This document shows, one piece after another, positions 31,328 through 41,389 of a DNA stretch of 64,000 nucleotides. Made by a program: the position numbers and the translations under genes. Positions within the stretch are counted from its first letter, which is position 1. Each line of letters starts with the position of its first letter. The DNA lies in the NCBI RefSeq assembly GCF_040741455.2, contig NZ_CP160328.2, positions 1,863,701 to 1,927,700 on the forward strand, read 5' to 3'. The notes under the pieces are model-generated. The model was not told the origin of the DNA, did no database searches, and saw only the letters and a program-made list of their open reading frames with translations. Source of the stretch: Snodgrassella alvi. GTDB lineage: Bacteria > Pseudomonadota > Gammaproteobacteria > Burkholderiales > Neisseriaceae.

Positions 31328-31353
31328 TGCGGCAAAACTGTGGTTTTGCCGCA
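31328..31353. terminator. Strong perfect hairpin downstream of the four-helix protein gene
   Basis: tgcggcaaaac / gttttgccgca is a perfect 11-bp stem with loop tgtg, 25 bases past the stop of the minus-strand gene. It lacks a T run on either side, so termination is a guess. The 31133-31377 gap contains nothing else clear. Confidence 0.5.
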
Positions 31354-31377
31354 CGGTAGAATGATGCGAATGGAAAT

Positions 31378-31779
31378 TTAGGCGCTAGGCTGCGGGCGTT
31401 GCCGTTTATGCTGCCACCATTTGAAAGCATAGCCGGCAATAACCGGAATCAGGGCGTAGATAATGAGTGCTGTCCAGCTGCCGTACCAATGTACCAATTT
31501 GGTTGTGCTGCCATCACTATTGAGCATGATTTCGCTTGAGCCGTGGTGAATGGCACGCCACCAGCACATGACCAGTAAACCCAAGAATAATGGCCATATG
31601 TTGCGCGTGCGTGCGCGTTGCCATAGCAGAAAAAACACCAGTGCCCACACCAGTGTCAAGGTGGTGACGAGTAAACCCGTATCTGTTGGCAGTTGCAGAT
31701 AGCGGCAGATGATGAAGGTGATCACTACCCAGATGCCGGCGAGAATGGCCATGATGAATTCTTCGGGTTTATTTAGCAT
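31378..31779 (-). CDS. Small membrane protein of unknown function, four helices
   Basis: 133 residues with four hydrophobic helices (about 8-27, 33-52, 59-77, 100-122) and a basic C-terminus, HKRQRPQPSA. A short exposed loop, HHGSSEIMLNSDGSTT, lies between helices 3 and 4. I do not recognise a family. It sits 50 bases beyond the recB stop on the same strand and could be co-transcribed with recC-recB, although nothing links it to recombination. Confidence 0.7.
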   Translation of the reverse strand: MLNKPEEFIMAILAGIWVVITFIICRYLQLPTDTGLLVTTLTLVWALVFFLLWQRARTRNIWPLFLGLLVMCWWRAIHHGSSEIMLNSDGSTTKLVHWYGSWTALIIYALIPVIAGYAFKWWQHKRQRPQPSA

Positions 31780-31829
31780 GCTGTTGCTTCCTTAGCGAAT
31801 TTACGGCAGTTACGTTCAATATACCGCAG

Positions 31830-34800
31830 CTATTTTGCTTTGTCATGTGCTGGCAGCCATGGCTTCAGGGTACTGGTATCGATATCCCACTGCCAGATGC
31901 CATGCTGATTGAGCGGATTAAGGCCGCGCAGAAACAGATATCGTACGCTGATGGTGGTCGGCAGCTGGCCGTGGCTGTGCAGAAATCGGGCGCAGGCGAT
32001 GCTGTAGATGAGTGCCTGTAAATAGTAATGATGTCTGGCGATAGCGGTGTCCATGTTTGCCTGGGTATAGTCGTCAAGGCGGTTGCCCAGATGGTTAGAT
32101 TTGTAATCAATTACATATACTTGCCCGTTAATGTCTTCGCCCATTAGGTCGATGGCGCCGTTGATATAGCCGCTGACGGTGGCAAAGTCTAGCTCTTGAG
32201 CTGCCTGAACACAGCATTCAGGCAGGCCGGGTGCTTGGGCAAACCACTGTTGTAAATCTGCGATATTAAAGTCGTCGACGTGTAGCATGAAATTCATTTC
32301 GGCAACGCGCTGTGTGATGGGCAGGCTTGCTATGGTGGTCTGTGCGGACAAGGGGCAGTGGCGTACGGCATCGCTGAGTTCCTGCATGGTAGCGGCATGG
32401 GTATTATCGAAACCGTAGCGGGCGAGACAGGCAAGTATTTGTTCTTGTTCGTCACTGTTGGCTGGCTGGCTAAATTCAGTCTGTTCTAGTATGGCATGCA
32501 GGCACAAGCCGGCATTGATGCCACGTTCAAATGCCAATAGGGCGGTTTCGGCTTCAGCGGTGGGGGTTGCAGGCTGTGACAATATTTCCGCCTGATCGAG
32601 TGCTGGTGCCAGTTTTTCTTCTTCGAGGCTGTGTTCGTGGTGACGGTATTCGTGGCGGCTTAAGCTGGTGAAGCTGGTATAGCGTACAGTCTGAAATTCT
32701 CGTGGTGGCAGGGTCAGGGCGCGATAGGGTTGCTCTGGCGCTGCTGCTTCATCCGCAACGGTAGGCGCAACACTGCCTTCGCACCAGTGAAACATGGATG
32801 TGCTGCAGCCGGCTAATCGTTTTTGCCATGCTGCATGCAGGGTGCTGGAGAGATTTTTTTTATGGGTTTGTTGCCAAAACTGTAGTGATTGTTCAAGTGT
32901 GCCGTCGGGCTGCCCGTCCAGTAACCATGCCATAGGGTTGCAGGCGGTGTTGTTGCAGGCGGCTGTATAGAGAATGAGTTGTTCACGGGCACGGGTGAAA
33001 GCTACGTAATACAGGCGCAAACGTTCGGCCATGCTTTCGCGTACCAATTCTGTGCGGTCAGTGTCGCTAAGAAGGCTGCTGGCAATCAGTTCTGTCTTAT
33101 CCTGCTGATGCAAGCGCTGCCAATTTTCCTGATTGTTGATGGCCTCTTTGCCGTCCCAAACAAAAGGACAGAATACGACAGGATATTCTAGCCCTTTGGA
33201 GGCATGCATGGTAACAATTTTAACCAATGCTTCGTCGCTTTCCAGCCGCAGCAGGTTGTTTTCAGCGGCCGGCCGTTCGTTGTCGATGGCACTGGCTAGC
33301 CAGTCGAGCAAGGCGGTGGCGGTGGACAGGGTTTGTTCGGCGTCGGCAAGTAATTCAGTGAGTTGCCACAGATTGGTCAGGCTGCGTTCATTGCGCTGGC
33401 TAAGCAGGTTCGTTTCCATGCTGGTGTGGCCGGCAAACCACTGCATGGCGCTATAAATCCCGTACTGCTGCCATAGCTCGCGGGTTTGCTGTGCCAGTTG
33501 TATCCATTCGCTGAGGTCGTTTTCGTTTTCGTTCAGTTGTGCCAGTTGTGCCGCTGTTTGGTTATACAGTATGCCGCCAAGAATAAAGCGCAAAATTTCG
33601 GTACGTTGTGGTTGCAGCCAAAAACGGAGCAGCGCCAGTACAGCCTGTGCTTCAGTACTGGCAAATACGGACTGATTACCCAGTGACACACTCATGATAC
33701 CGCAGCGTTTAAGTGCACTGGCAATCATGCTGCCTTCGTTGTGGGAATGTACCAGTACGGCGATGTCGCCTGCCTGTAATGGCCGAGTATTGAGTAACAG
33801 TTCATCTCGTCTGCCTTGATTAATCAGGCTGGCTATTTCGTGGGCACAGCATTCTGCTGCACGTACACGCAAGCTGTCTTTATTGGGGATAAGCTCTTCG
33901 CCTTTGCTGTTGAGCTCAATTTGTTCTGGTAGCCAGCGTACGACCACGGCAGGTACGACTGTTTTGTTCAGTCTGCTATGCAGGCGGCTTTCAAGCGCCT
34001 GTGCTTGTACCGGTGGGTAATCGATACCTTCCAGCACAAATGGCAGCTGTTTGCCATTGAAGAGATGCCCAATTGCCTGTACGAGTGCCTGATGGCTGCG
34101 GTAATTGGTGGTGAGGGTGTAGCGTTGTTGCGGCGGAGTATCGGCGGCAGCACGTAGATAGGCATGAATGTCGGCACCGCGAAAACGATAAATAGCTTGT
34201 TTGGGATCGCCAACCATAATCAGTGGTCGATTTTGCTCGGCGAAAGCGGTTTTGAATATTTTGTATTGCAGCGGGTCGGTGTCTTGGCATTCGTCTACAA
34301 GTGCTATTTGCCATGTTTGTGCTAATGCGGCAGCCAGTGCAGAGGCCATGGGATTTTCTGTAGATAGTGCCATACCAACGTCGGCAAGAAGATCGTCGTA
34401 GCTGCGTTGATGGCTGTGGCGCCGATGTTCGCTTAAACACTGTTTTACGTAATTGAAGCAATCCAGCTGTAATTGCAGTACAACGCTTGTGTCTGCAGCT
34501 TGCAAGGCGCTGAAAGCAGCGGCTAACTCGGCTAATACCGCTACTTCCGCTACCAGTACATCGTTTAGAGTTTGTCCTTTTTTGGTTTTTTCGTGCAGCT
34601 GGTCAGCAGACAGTTTGGCACATCTTTCTAGTGTTGCTGTGGAAAAGGTCGGTATGCTGGCTACACTTTCCAAAGCTGATTGTAGTTCGCAGAAAAGTTG
34701 TTGGTAGCTGCTAGTGCGATAAATATTGCCGTTGAGATGTGGCTGTAATTGCCAGAAAGCATCCTGAATATGAGCAAAGCGCGTACTGACAGTGTGCCAA

Positions 34801-35459
34801 GTCTGCTGCCAACATGCATGGATAGCATCTTTGTTTACAGCCGGCGGCTGGCGCAATTGGATATCGGCTATACCACAATAACGACCCATTTCACGCATTA
34901 GGCGTGCCGGTGTTAGTTTGTAGGTTACCACAAGCTCAGCTAAGCTGTTGTTGTTGCTGACTTGCCGGCGCCAGAAATCCTCGGCAAACCGGCACAATAG
35001 TTCTGGGTCGGTTTCGATGGTTTCGGTATCAAATGGTGTCTGGCACAAAAAGGCGTAGTCAGTGAGTACGCGCTGACAGAAGCCGTGAATGGTGTAGACG
35101 GCGGCGCGGTCGAATTGGGTAATCGCTGCCTGTAGGCGCAGTATCAGACTCGTTTCGTCTTCCTGAGCGCGCGCATAGTCAATCAGCTGTTGCAGTACCG
35201 GATCGTTTTGTTCGGCGGGCAGAGTGTTTTGAAGTAAGGCCAGAGCTTGGTTGAGGCGTGTCCGCAGGCGGGTTTTTAGTTCGGCAGTGGCGGCTTTGGT
35301 GAAGGTCACCACCAGTATGGCGTCTACCGGCATGTGTTCCAGCAGTACCAGCCGTGCAAACAAAGCTGCGATGTTGAATGTTTTGCCGGTACCGGCAGAG
35401 GCTTCTATGAGGCTGCTGCCGTGCAAGGGCATGGTAATGGGATTTAAGGCTTGGCTCAT
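31830..35459 (-). CDS. recB: RecBCD exonuclease V, beta subunit
   Basis: 1209 residues, full length. N-terminal superfamily-1 helicase: Walker A EASAGTGKTF at 19-28, the DEXX-type motif LVDECQDTDPLQ, motif III VGDPKQAIYRFRGAD and motif V/VI with TMHASKGLEYPVVF. C-terminal RecB-family nuclease with the catalytic VIDYKSNHLG. With RecC and RecD it unwinds and degrades double-strand ends and loads RecA at Chi-like sites. It overlaps recC by 4 bases, so translation is coupled. recD is not nearby. Confidence 0.97.
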   Translation of the reverse strand: MSQALNPITMPLHGSSLIEASAGTGKTFNIAALFARLVLLEHMPVDAILVVTFTKAATAELKTRLRTRLNQALALLQNTLPAEQNDPVLQQLIDYARAQEDETSLILRLQAAITQFDRAAVYTIHGFCQRVLTDYAFLCQTPFDTETIETDPELLCRFAEDFWRRQVSNNNSLAELVVTYKLTPARLMREMGRYCGIADIQLRQPPAVNKDAIHACWQQTWHTVSTRFAHIQDAFWQLQPHLNGNIYRTSSYQQLFCELQSALESVASIPTFSTATLERCAKLSADQLHEKTKKGQTLNDVLVAEVAVLAELAAAFSALQAADTSVVLQLQLDCFNYVKQCLSEHRRHSHQRSYDDLLADVGMALSTENPMASALAAALAQTWQIALVDECQDTDPLQYKIFKTAFAEQNRPLIMVGDPKQAIYRFRGADIHAYLRAAADTPPQQRYTLTTNYRSHQALVQAIGHLFNGKQLPFVLEGIDYPPVQAQALESRLHSRLNKTVVPAVVVRWLPEQIELNSKGEELIPNKDSLRVRAAECCAHEIASLINQGRRDELLLNTRPLQAGDIAVLVHSHNEGSMIASALKRCGIMSVSLGNQSVFASTEAQAVLALLRFWLQPQRTEILRFILGGILYNQTAAQLAQLNENENDLSEWIQLAQQTRELWQQYGIYSAMQWFAGHTSMETNLLSQRNERSLTNLWQLTELLADAEQTLSTATALLDWLASAIDNERPAAENNLLRLESDEALVKIVTMHASKGLEYPVVFCPFVWDGKEAINNQENWQRLHQQDKTELIASSLLSDTDRTELVRESMAERLRLYYVAFTRAREQLILYTAACNNTACNPMAWLLDGQPDGTLEQSLQFWQQTHKKNLSSTLHAAWQKRLAGCSTSMFHWCEGSVAPTVADEAAAPEQPYRALTLPPREFQTVRYTSFTSLSRHEYRHHEHSLEEEKLAPALDQAEILSQPATPTAEAETALLAFERGINAGLCLHAILEQTEFSQPANSDEQEQILACLARYGFDNTHAATMQELSDAVRHCPLSAQTTIASLPITQRVAEMNFMLHVDDFNIADLQQWFAQAPGLPECCVQAAQELDFATVSGYINGAIDLMGEDINGQVYVIDYKSNHLGNRLDDYTQANMDTAIARHHYYLQALIYSIACARFLHSHGQLPTTISVRYLFLRGLNPLNQHGIWQWDIDTSTLKPWLPAHDKAK

Positions 35460-38400
35460 TGTTCTTTTTCGGCTGTTTCCAGCGTGGCCATCATTGGCAG
35501 AAGTAGTTCTTCAATCAGCTGCCAAAACAGCGGGCTGTCAATCGGCAGGGTGTCGTCACGGCCGAATACTTGGGCTACTTCGGGATATTCGGCCTGCGGT
35601 TTGCCGTTGTGGCTGTCTATATACATTTTAAAAGCTGCGCTGCGTTCTTCCGAGCCATATTCTGCTGGAGTGTTGGCTTTTTGTCGGCGCTTATACCAGT
35701 AGCGGGCGGCACTGAGACTGGTTTTCGGAAAAAACGGCAGTGGCCGGTATTGCCCAAGCTGGTAATAATCCAGCCATAAGGCCAGTTGCGCCTGTGCATC
35801 CGGCCGGCTTAGTGCGGCTAGCTTGCGTGGCTGGGGCGGGTATAGCTCGTAGGTATGCTGTTCAAACTCTGTGGCGCTGGCGCAAAAAAGCAAATGGCGC
35901 AGGTACAATTCAATGTTATCTGGTGCGGTGGGCGCCTGAGAGCGCTCGAGTAATTGTCCGCACTGGTGTATATGGCTGATGTTGCCATTAAGCTGAAGCT
36001 GTTGATGATTGAAAACGAAAGCGATATCGGCTACAGCGGGGCTAAACAGTATTTCACCGTCCAGAGCGAGTGTTTGAGTGCGTAAAGTCTGGCTGACAAC
36101 TAAACCAAGCGCGCCTTCTGGCACCAGTCCGCTGACCGCCAATGCTGCATCCACGTCGTTAAAATCCAGATGCTGCTGGCGCGCGCGCGTGTAAGCATTA
36201 TAGATTAAGGCGCTGTTTTCAATGGCAAATGGTTCTGCGGCGCTGACCGGTGCTTCTTGATACGGTGCCTGCCATTGCAATTGTTGTTGTAGCCAATGGC
36301 GTACCGGATTGCGCCAGAAACGGATAAACGTTTCAATATCAATTTCTTGTGGTTGTAATTCGGCTTCTTCTGTGGCTGCATAAAATGGCAGTGGCTTGAC
36401 AGTTTTTTGATTCAAAGCTTTGGCATAATCAGAGCGGCTGCTGTTCAGGTCTCCATTAAAATATCGATAGGAAAACGGTTGTAATGGATGACGAATGATA
36501 TGTTGCTGATTGAACTGCAACGGGTTGCAGCCCGTCATAGCCGACAGTACATCTATTAGCTCATGCAGTAGGGCAGAAGGTGCCAACTCTTCGTTTTTGC
36601 GTATATCTTTACCAATATATGACAGATAGAGTTTCTCCCGTGCACTCAAAATGGATTCGAGAAACAGATAGCGGTCGTCATTGCGGCGTGCACGGTCGCC
36701 TCGGCGTGGATGGCGGGCAATCAAATCGAAAGCAGCGGATTTAGTGGTACGCGGGTAGTCTCCATCGTTTAGACCAAGTAGGCAAATGCAACGAAAGGGT
36801 AGACTGCGCATCGGCACCATACTGCAAAAGGTGATGCCACCCCGTAAAAAGCCGGCCTGACGAGTGCCGGATAGATAGTTCTGTAAATGCTCTATGGCAA
36901 TTTCTGGCTCAATTAGACACTCAAATTGTGCCAGCTCTGCTTGTGCCTGCCATTCGCCAAGGCTGGTTTCCAATTGCTGCATGGCTTGACCAGCCAGAGA
37001 ATCTGCATCGGCTATATCGCGCAGGAGCAGGCGTGTGCGGGCAATCCAATCGCTGATGCTGGCAGCGCTTTGCCAGCAGCTGTGGTGCTTAATCAGACAA
37101 TCAATTAATTGTTGTCCCCGAGCTAGAATCTCTGTCTGACCAACATCGCCAAACCATGGCAATTGTTGCTGCCACAGGGCAGTGCGTTTATCGTCTGGCA
37201 GCAGCCAGCCTAGTACAGTTCGTTCTCGTGCTTGCTGCCAAGTAAAAAGTTTGCTTTCACCGCCATATTTATGGCGCATATCTGTGTCTATGCCCCATCG
37301 CACACCTTGTTCTCGCCAGACACGGCTAATTAGTTCCACGTCGCTGTCACTTAAATCGAAATGTGCGCGCAGCGGTGATTCGTCTAATAAAGGCTGTATG
37401 CTTTCGATGTCGAAGCGGCTTTGCATGAGTTGCAAGAGTTTTTCCAGCAATTGCAGTAATGGCTCCTGCAAACTGATTTTTACGTCAGCAATGTTGTAGG
37501 GCAGTGCAGGGATGTTGCCCTGAGATTGACCAAATACCGCATGAATGAACGGTAAATAAGGCTCGATATGCGGAGTGAGTACGGCAATGTCCTGTGGCTG
37601 CCACTCTGGATGTGTGGCTAAATCCTGCATCAACTGCTCTTTCAGAATTTGCAGCTCACGTAAGCAGGAGTGTGCAGACACAATCTGTATAGAATTATCA
37701 TAAGCTTGCTGTACATAAGGTGGGTCGGTCTGTTTCGGATAGTGCAGACACTGAATATCGTTTTGTAGCCGGTGTAGCAGGCTGTCGGCAGTGTCGCCGC
37801 ATTCTGCATAAACTGGTGGCATGTACACCACTTCGCCTAAATCATTGAGTGCATCAAAAAAATCACGTCCCTGTTTTCCCAGACTGGCGAGTAGTGGATG
37901 GCCGACCATACTTGAATCCGCTTGCTGATGCTCGAGCAGTAAATCAGCAGAAAGGACATTGCCCCAGTATTCGGCACTGGGATTCACTGCAAACACATGT
38001 ACATCTGTGTGCTGTGCCATTATCTGCAAAGCGTGTAGATAGACTGGTGCCAGAGTGGCAATGCCAAAAACAAAAATACGTTTCGGTAGGTGTTCTTCTC
38101 GCAGCTGTGACAAAAATTCTTGCATTAGGTCGGCACGATGGGAAGAATTGGTTTCTTTGCTTAGCCAATACCATAATTCTGCCTGCCAGTCCTCATCTTC
38201 TCCAAGGCCAACTAATTCTTTTTTTTGCCAATTATTTATCCAATCATTGCGATAAATTAAATATTGGTCAAACATATCTGCAAGTTTGCCGGCAAGATGG
38301 TAGGGTGCCTGTATACTGCTTTCAAGATATGATTGCAATGCTTTGGCAGTCAGGCATAATTGCGCTCCCTGTAAATCATTGCTACGAAACAGGCTGAATA

Positions 38401-38683
38401 GGCGCCAACGCAGCACATCTGTCTGAAAAGGATTGAGTCTGGGCGTGTCAGGTAGTACTTTATGAGTTAACTGCCAGATGTAAGCAGCTGGTAGGCTGAA
38501 ATGCAGATTGGCTGCGATGCCGTGTTCCTGAGCCAGATAGTGGTTAAGGTAGCGGCGCATACCCTGACTTTGAACTACAATTTCAGTCGGCGTCCATGCT
38601 GAATACTCGGCGGTGTGCTGATACACGCTGGCCAAAAGTGCAGCTAAATCAGATAAGTGATTGGATTGATAAACATACAGCAT
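35456..38683 (-). CDS. recC: RecBCD exonuclease V, gamma subunit
   Basis: 1075 residues, near the usual length. The N-terminal MLYVYQSNHLSDLAALLASV, the helicase-like fold with TPHIEPYLPFIHAVFG, and the conserved LPFRCICLLGLNDGDYPR segment identify it. RecC is an inactivated helicase that recognises Chi and splits the DNA strands. Genes run recC then recB; the recB start overlaps the recC stop. A stretch of 242 bases separates its start from the divergent roadblock gene. Confidence 0.96.
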   Translation of the reverse strand: MLYVYQSNHLSDLAALLASVYQHTAEYSAWTPTEIVVQSQGMRRYLNHYLAQEHGIAANLHFSLPAAYIWQLTHKVLPDTPRLNPFQTDVLRWRLFSLFRSNDLQGAQLCLTAKALQSYLESSIQAPYHLAGKLADMFDQYLIYRNDWINNWQKKELVGLGEDEDWQAELWYWLSKETNSSHRADLMQEFLSQLREEHLPKRIFVFGIATLAPVYLHALQIMAQHTDVHVFAVNPSAEYWGNVLSADLLLEHQQADSSMVGHPLLASLGKQGRDFFDALNDLGEVVYMPPVYAECGDTADSLLHRLQNDIQCLHYPKQTDPPYVQQAYDNSIQIVSAHSCLRELQILKEQLMQDLATHPEWQPQDIAVLTPHIEPYLPFIHAVFGQSQGNIPALPYNIADVKISLQEPLLQLLEKLLQLMQSRFDIESIQPLLDESPLRAHFDLSDSDVELISRVWREQGVRWGIDTDMRHKYGGESKLFTWQQARERTVLGWLLPDDKRTALWQQQLPWFGDVGQTEILARGQQLIDCLIKHHSCWQSAASISDWIARTRLLLRDIADADSLAGQAMQQLETSLGEWQAQAELAQFECLIEPEIAIEHLQNYLSGTRQAGFLRGGITFCSMVPMRSLPFRCICLLGLNDGDYPRTTKSAAFDLIARHPRRGDRARRNDDRYLFLESILSAREKLYLSYIGKDIRKNEELAPSALLHELIDVLSAMTGCNPLQFNQQHIIRHPLQPFSYRYFNGDLNSSRSDYAKALNQKTVKPLPFYAATEEAELQPQEIDIETFIRFWRNPVRHWLQQQLQWQAPYQEAPVSAAEPFAIENSALIYNAYTRARQQHLDFNDVDAALAVSGLVPEGALGLVVSQTLRTQTLALDGEILFSPAVADIAFVFNHQQLQLNGNISHIHQCGQLLERSQAPTAPDNIELYLRHLLFCASATEFEQHTYELYPPQPRKLAALSRPDAQAQLALWLDYYQLGQYRPLPFFPKTSLSAARYWYKRRQKANTPAEYGSEERSAAFKMYIDSHNGKPQAEYPEVAQVFGRDDTLPIDSPLFWQLIEELLLPMMATLETAEKEQ

Positions 38684-38925
38684 AACAGCTTCCGCCCCTG
38701 TTCAATGTTGCTATTATAGCGGTAGCACGGTGGTTTGCATCTGATTCAGAACTGGATTTTGCTTCTGAGGGCTGACTGGGCTATCTGTATGAAGATAAAT
38801 GAATATCGAAATGAGCATCGAGTTAAAAAAATAGTTAATGCTGGTCAAAAGCGGGAAAAAATTGGAAAATAGATGCTTAAATACCCTGCCATAAGCAAGT
38901 ATGGCATCAGAAGAAGGATATCACA

Positions 38926-39297
38926 GTGAGATTTGAAGGCGTCATTGATGAGCTGGCGGCAACTAAAGGTGTCATGGCGTGTGCTGTCGTGGATTATGAA
39001 AGCGGAATGTTTATAGATGGAGTCAGCCCGTCTGGCATGGATCTGGACATTCTTTCTGCTGGCAATACTGAAATTGTTCGTTCCGAGGTAAAAGCCATTG
39101 CACGCCTCTATGGACAGGAAAGCAATGAAGATGCGATAGATGATATTCTCATCAGTCTGCATAAACAGTATTACCTACTGAGGCCGATGAAGAATGTGAA
39201 AGGCGTATTCATGTTTATGGTGCTCGACCGTAAAACTGCCAATCTGGCTTTAGCTCGGAGAGCACTAAAAGTAGCCGACCGCAAATATCACGACTAA
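38926..39297 (+). CDS. Roadblock/LC7-like small protein
   Basis: 123 residues starting at GTG 38926, about 8 bases after agaagga. The fold pattern, an N-terminal helix (VIDELAATKGVMACAVVDYESGMFI) followed by alternating strands and helices with a final LVLDRKTANLALARRAL-like segment, suggests a roadblock/LC7 domain. Such proteins regulate small GTPases or bind partner NTPases. No GTPase gene is adjacent. The assignment rests on pattern, not on a catalytic motif. It is divergent from recC and convergent with dsbD. Confidence 0.6.
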   Translation: MRFEGVIDELAATKGVMACAVVDYESGMFIDGVSPSGMDLDILSAGNTEIVRSEVKAIARLYGQESNEDAIDDILISLHKQYYLLRPMKNVKGVFMFMVLDRKTANLALARRALKVADRKYHD

Positions 39298-39340
39298 ACA
39301 CTTTTCTTTGATACAGCCGATACAGTTTGTTATCTGCGCG

Positions 39341-39370
39341 GCAGCCTCCCTGCATTTGCAGCGAGGCTGC
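39341..39370. terminator. Hairpin terminator between the roadblock gene and dsbD
   Basis: gcagcctc / gaggctgc (8 bp), continued by ctgca / tgcag, forms a long stem between two convergent stops. The T run is weak (taattta). Confidence 0.6.
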
Positions 39371-39374
39371 TAAT

Positions 39375-41234
39375 TTATTGTGCTTTCTGTACTTGTTTGT
39401 CATACCAGCTTAATAATTCCGGTGCTGGTACATACCCAATTAAGGGTTTACTGCGATAGCCGTTACTGTGTACCACAAATAGACCGGGTGGTCCGTACAA
39501 GCCATACTGTTGCAACATGTGTCGTTGCGCTGGTGTATTGTTGGTAACATCGATTTGTAAGAAGCGATCTTCTTCAATTACTCTTCTGACCGCAGCATTA
39601 CTTAAAGTAAACGCTGTCATTTCTTTACAGGAAATGCACCAGTCGGCATAGAAATCTACGACTACCGGTTTGTCTGGATCCTTATCAAACAGCTCCTGCA
39701 TGGCCTGTCGCAAATGAATTGGCTTAGTGAAATATCTTCCGAAATGCTGGCCGTTTGGCGGTGTTAATGTCAAAAAGCGATGGAGCGGGGTGACATAGTG
39801 CATGACGCTGGCTGTCATAAAATAAATACCACTAGTCAGAAATAGTATGCCGGCCAGTGCTGTGAACCAGTGTCTGCGTTTGGGGGCATAATACCACTGC
39901 CAGCCCAGATAACACGCCGGTGCTACCATCAGCAAGGTATAAATGATGATCACCAGATAGTAGTTTAGAAACGGGGTGGCAATATAAGTGGCCGCGCCCA
40001 ATAGCATCAACCCGAATAAATATTTTACACACGTCATCCAGTTTCCGGCACGCGGTAGGATATGTACGCCAAATACGGAAATCAGAATCAGTGGAACACC
40101 AGTACCCAGTGCCATGACATACAGTGCCATACCTCCCAGAGCAGCATCACCGCTCTGACCAATATAGCCCAGCGCAAAAGCCAATGGCGGTGCAACACAG
40201 GGACCGATAATTAGTGCCGACAATGCCCCCATAACCAGTACTGATAATAAATGACCGCCACGGAAACGGTTGCTGATGCGTTGAAAATATGCCTGCCAGC
40301 TGGCGGGTAGCTGAATACTGTATAAATCAAACATCGACAATGCCAGAATCACCAATATTGCTGCTGCAGATAGCACTACTGCCGGCTGTTGAAGCCAGCC
40401 GGTGAGAAAAGCTCCGGTACGTGCCGTTACAATACCCACCACGGTGTAAGTAAAAGCCAGCCCCTGCACATACACAAACGACAGCAGAAATGCGCGCCAT
40501 TTTGTAGTTTTCTGGCGCGAACCCATGACAATTGCCGACACAATCGGCAGTAATGGATACATACATGCCGTCAGGCTCAAACCCATGCCGGCAATGAAAA
40601 ACGTCATTAAATTGGTAATTAGGGTTGTCCGGGATAACTGAAACAGACTGTCACTGCCCGAATTGCCAGACCAGTCTGGAGGTGGAGCAATAGCAGGAGG
40701 GCTGCTAAAACTATCCAGCTCCGGCTGAGTAGACGCAGAAGAGGGGACAATATGATATTTGCCAGTGCGGCTGATGGTAAGAGTATTTTCCACTGGCGGA
40801 TAACAGATACCAGCTTCAGCACAGCCCTGATAGGATAAGGTCAGCTGATATGGTTCGGTTTGTGTGCCTTTGTTATAGCGCCAGACCACATCAGTATGTT
40901 GGTAATAAACCTCTTGCTTGCCAAAGAATTCATCCTCTTTCTGTTTTCCCGACTGGTTAAACTGAGCGGCACCGAGCACGCCCGCCGGCTCAGTAGTAGC
41001 TAGAATTTTATTGCGGTATAAATAATAGCCATTTGCAATAACAAAATGTACCCGTATTTCATTATCATGTACATTTAACTGTGGCACAAAAGCCTGTTCC
41101 GGCGGCAACAGTCTACCGTTATTACCAGCAGCCAGCCCAGCGTGGCTCAGAACCAATAGCAGCGCAGATAACAGCACCAAATGCTTCAGTAGGAAATCCG
41201 TGCAGACACGCAAGCGAGAAAAAGAGTGATACAT
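39375..41234 (-). CDS. dsbD: Thiol:disulfide interchange protein DsbD
   Basis: About 619 residues from ATG 41234; a GTG three codons earlier (41243) is possible and neither has a clear ribosome site. A signal peptide precedes the periplasmic alpha domain with cysteines in GCAEAGICYPP. Eight membrane helices with TACMYP and GPCVAPP carry the redox pair. A C-terminal thioredoxin-like domain has DWCISCKE. It passes electrons from cytoplasmic thioredoxin to periplasmic DsbC/CcmG-like proteins. Start uncertainty does not affect function. Confidence 0.95.
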   Translation of the reverse strand: MYHSFSRLRVCTDFLLKHLVLLSALLLVLSHAGLAAGNNGRLLPPEQAFVPQLNVHDNEIRVHFVIANGYYLYRNKILATTEPAGVLGAAQFNQSGKQKEDEFFGKQEVYYQHTDVVWRYNKGTQTEPYQLTLSYQGCAEAGICYPPVENTLTISRTGKYHIVPSSASTQPELDSFSSPPAIAPPPDWSGNSGSDSLFQLSRTTLITNLMTFFIAGMGLSLTACMYPLLPIVSAIVMGSRQKTTKWRAFLLSFVYVQGLAFTYTVVGIVTARTGAFLTGWLQQPAVVLSAAAILVILALSMFDLYSIQLPASWQAYFQRISNRFRGGHLLSVLVMGALSALIIGPCVAPPLAFALGYIGQSGDAALGGMALYVMALGTGVPLILISVFGVHILPRAGNWMTCVKYLFGLMLLGAATYIATPFLNYYLVIIIYTLLMVAPACYLGWQWYYAPKRRHWFTALAGILFLTSGIYFMTASVMHYVTPLHRFLTLTPPNGQHFGRYFTKPIHLRQAMQELFDKDPDKPVVVDFYADWCISCKEMTAFTLSNAAVRRVIEEDRFLQIDVTNNTPAQRHMLQQYGLYGPPGLFVVHSNGYRSKPLIGYVPAPELLSWYDKQVQKAQ

Positions 41235-41283
41235 AAATGTCACAGTAGCCAGTTTAATTCCAACCAGAACATCGAACTCAGTA

Positions 41284-41320
41284 AATGGCTACCAGCAAAA
41301 CCAAGCGGGGGGTAGCCATT
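41284..41320. repeat. Perfect inverted repeat in the dsbD-folE2 gap
   Basis: aatggctacc at 41284-41293 and ggtagccatt at 41311-41320 form a perfect 10-bp stem around 17 bases. It lies 50 bases before dsbD and about 70 after folE2 in the direction of transcription. It may be a folE2 terminator without a T run, or an operator. Confidence 0.5.
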
Positions 41321-41389
41321 CACTTCCCCTTATGTTTCCTAAGTTTATCCACACAGAAACGGATAAAGATTGAATGTTGAGATATCAAA

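Noticed and set aside
37849-38397. 182-codon plus-strand frame inside recC
   Set aside because: recC is intact on the other strand and the frame matches no family.
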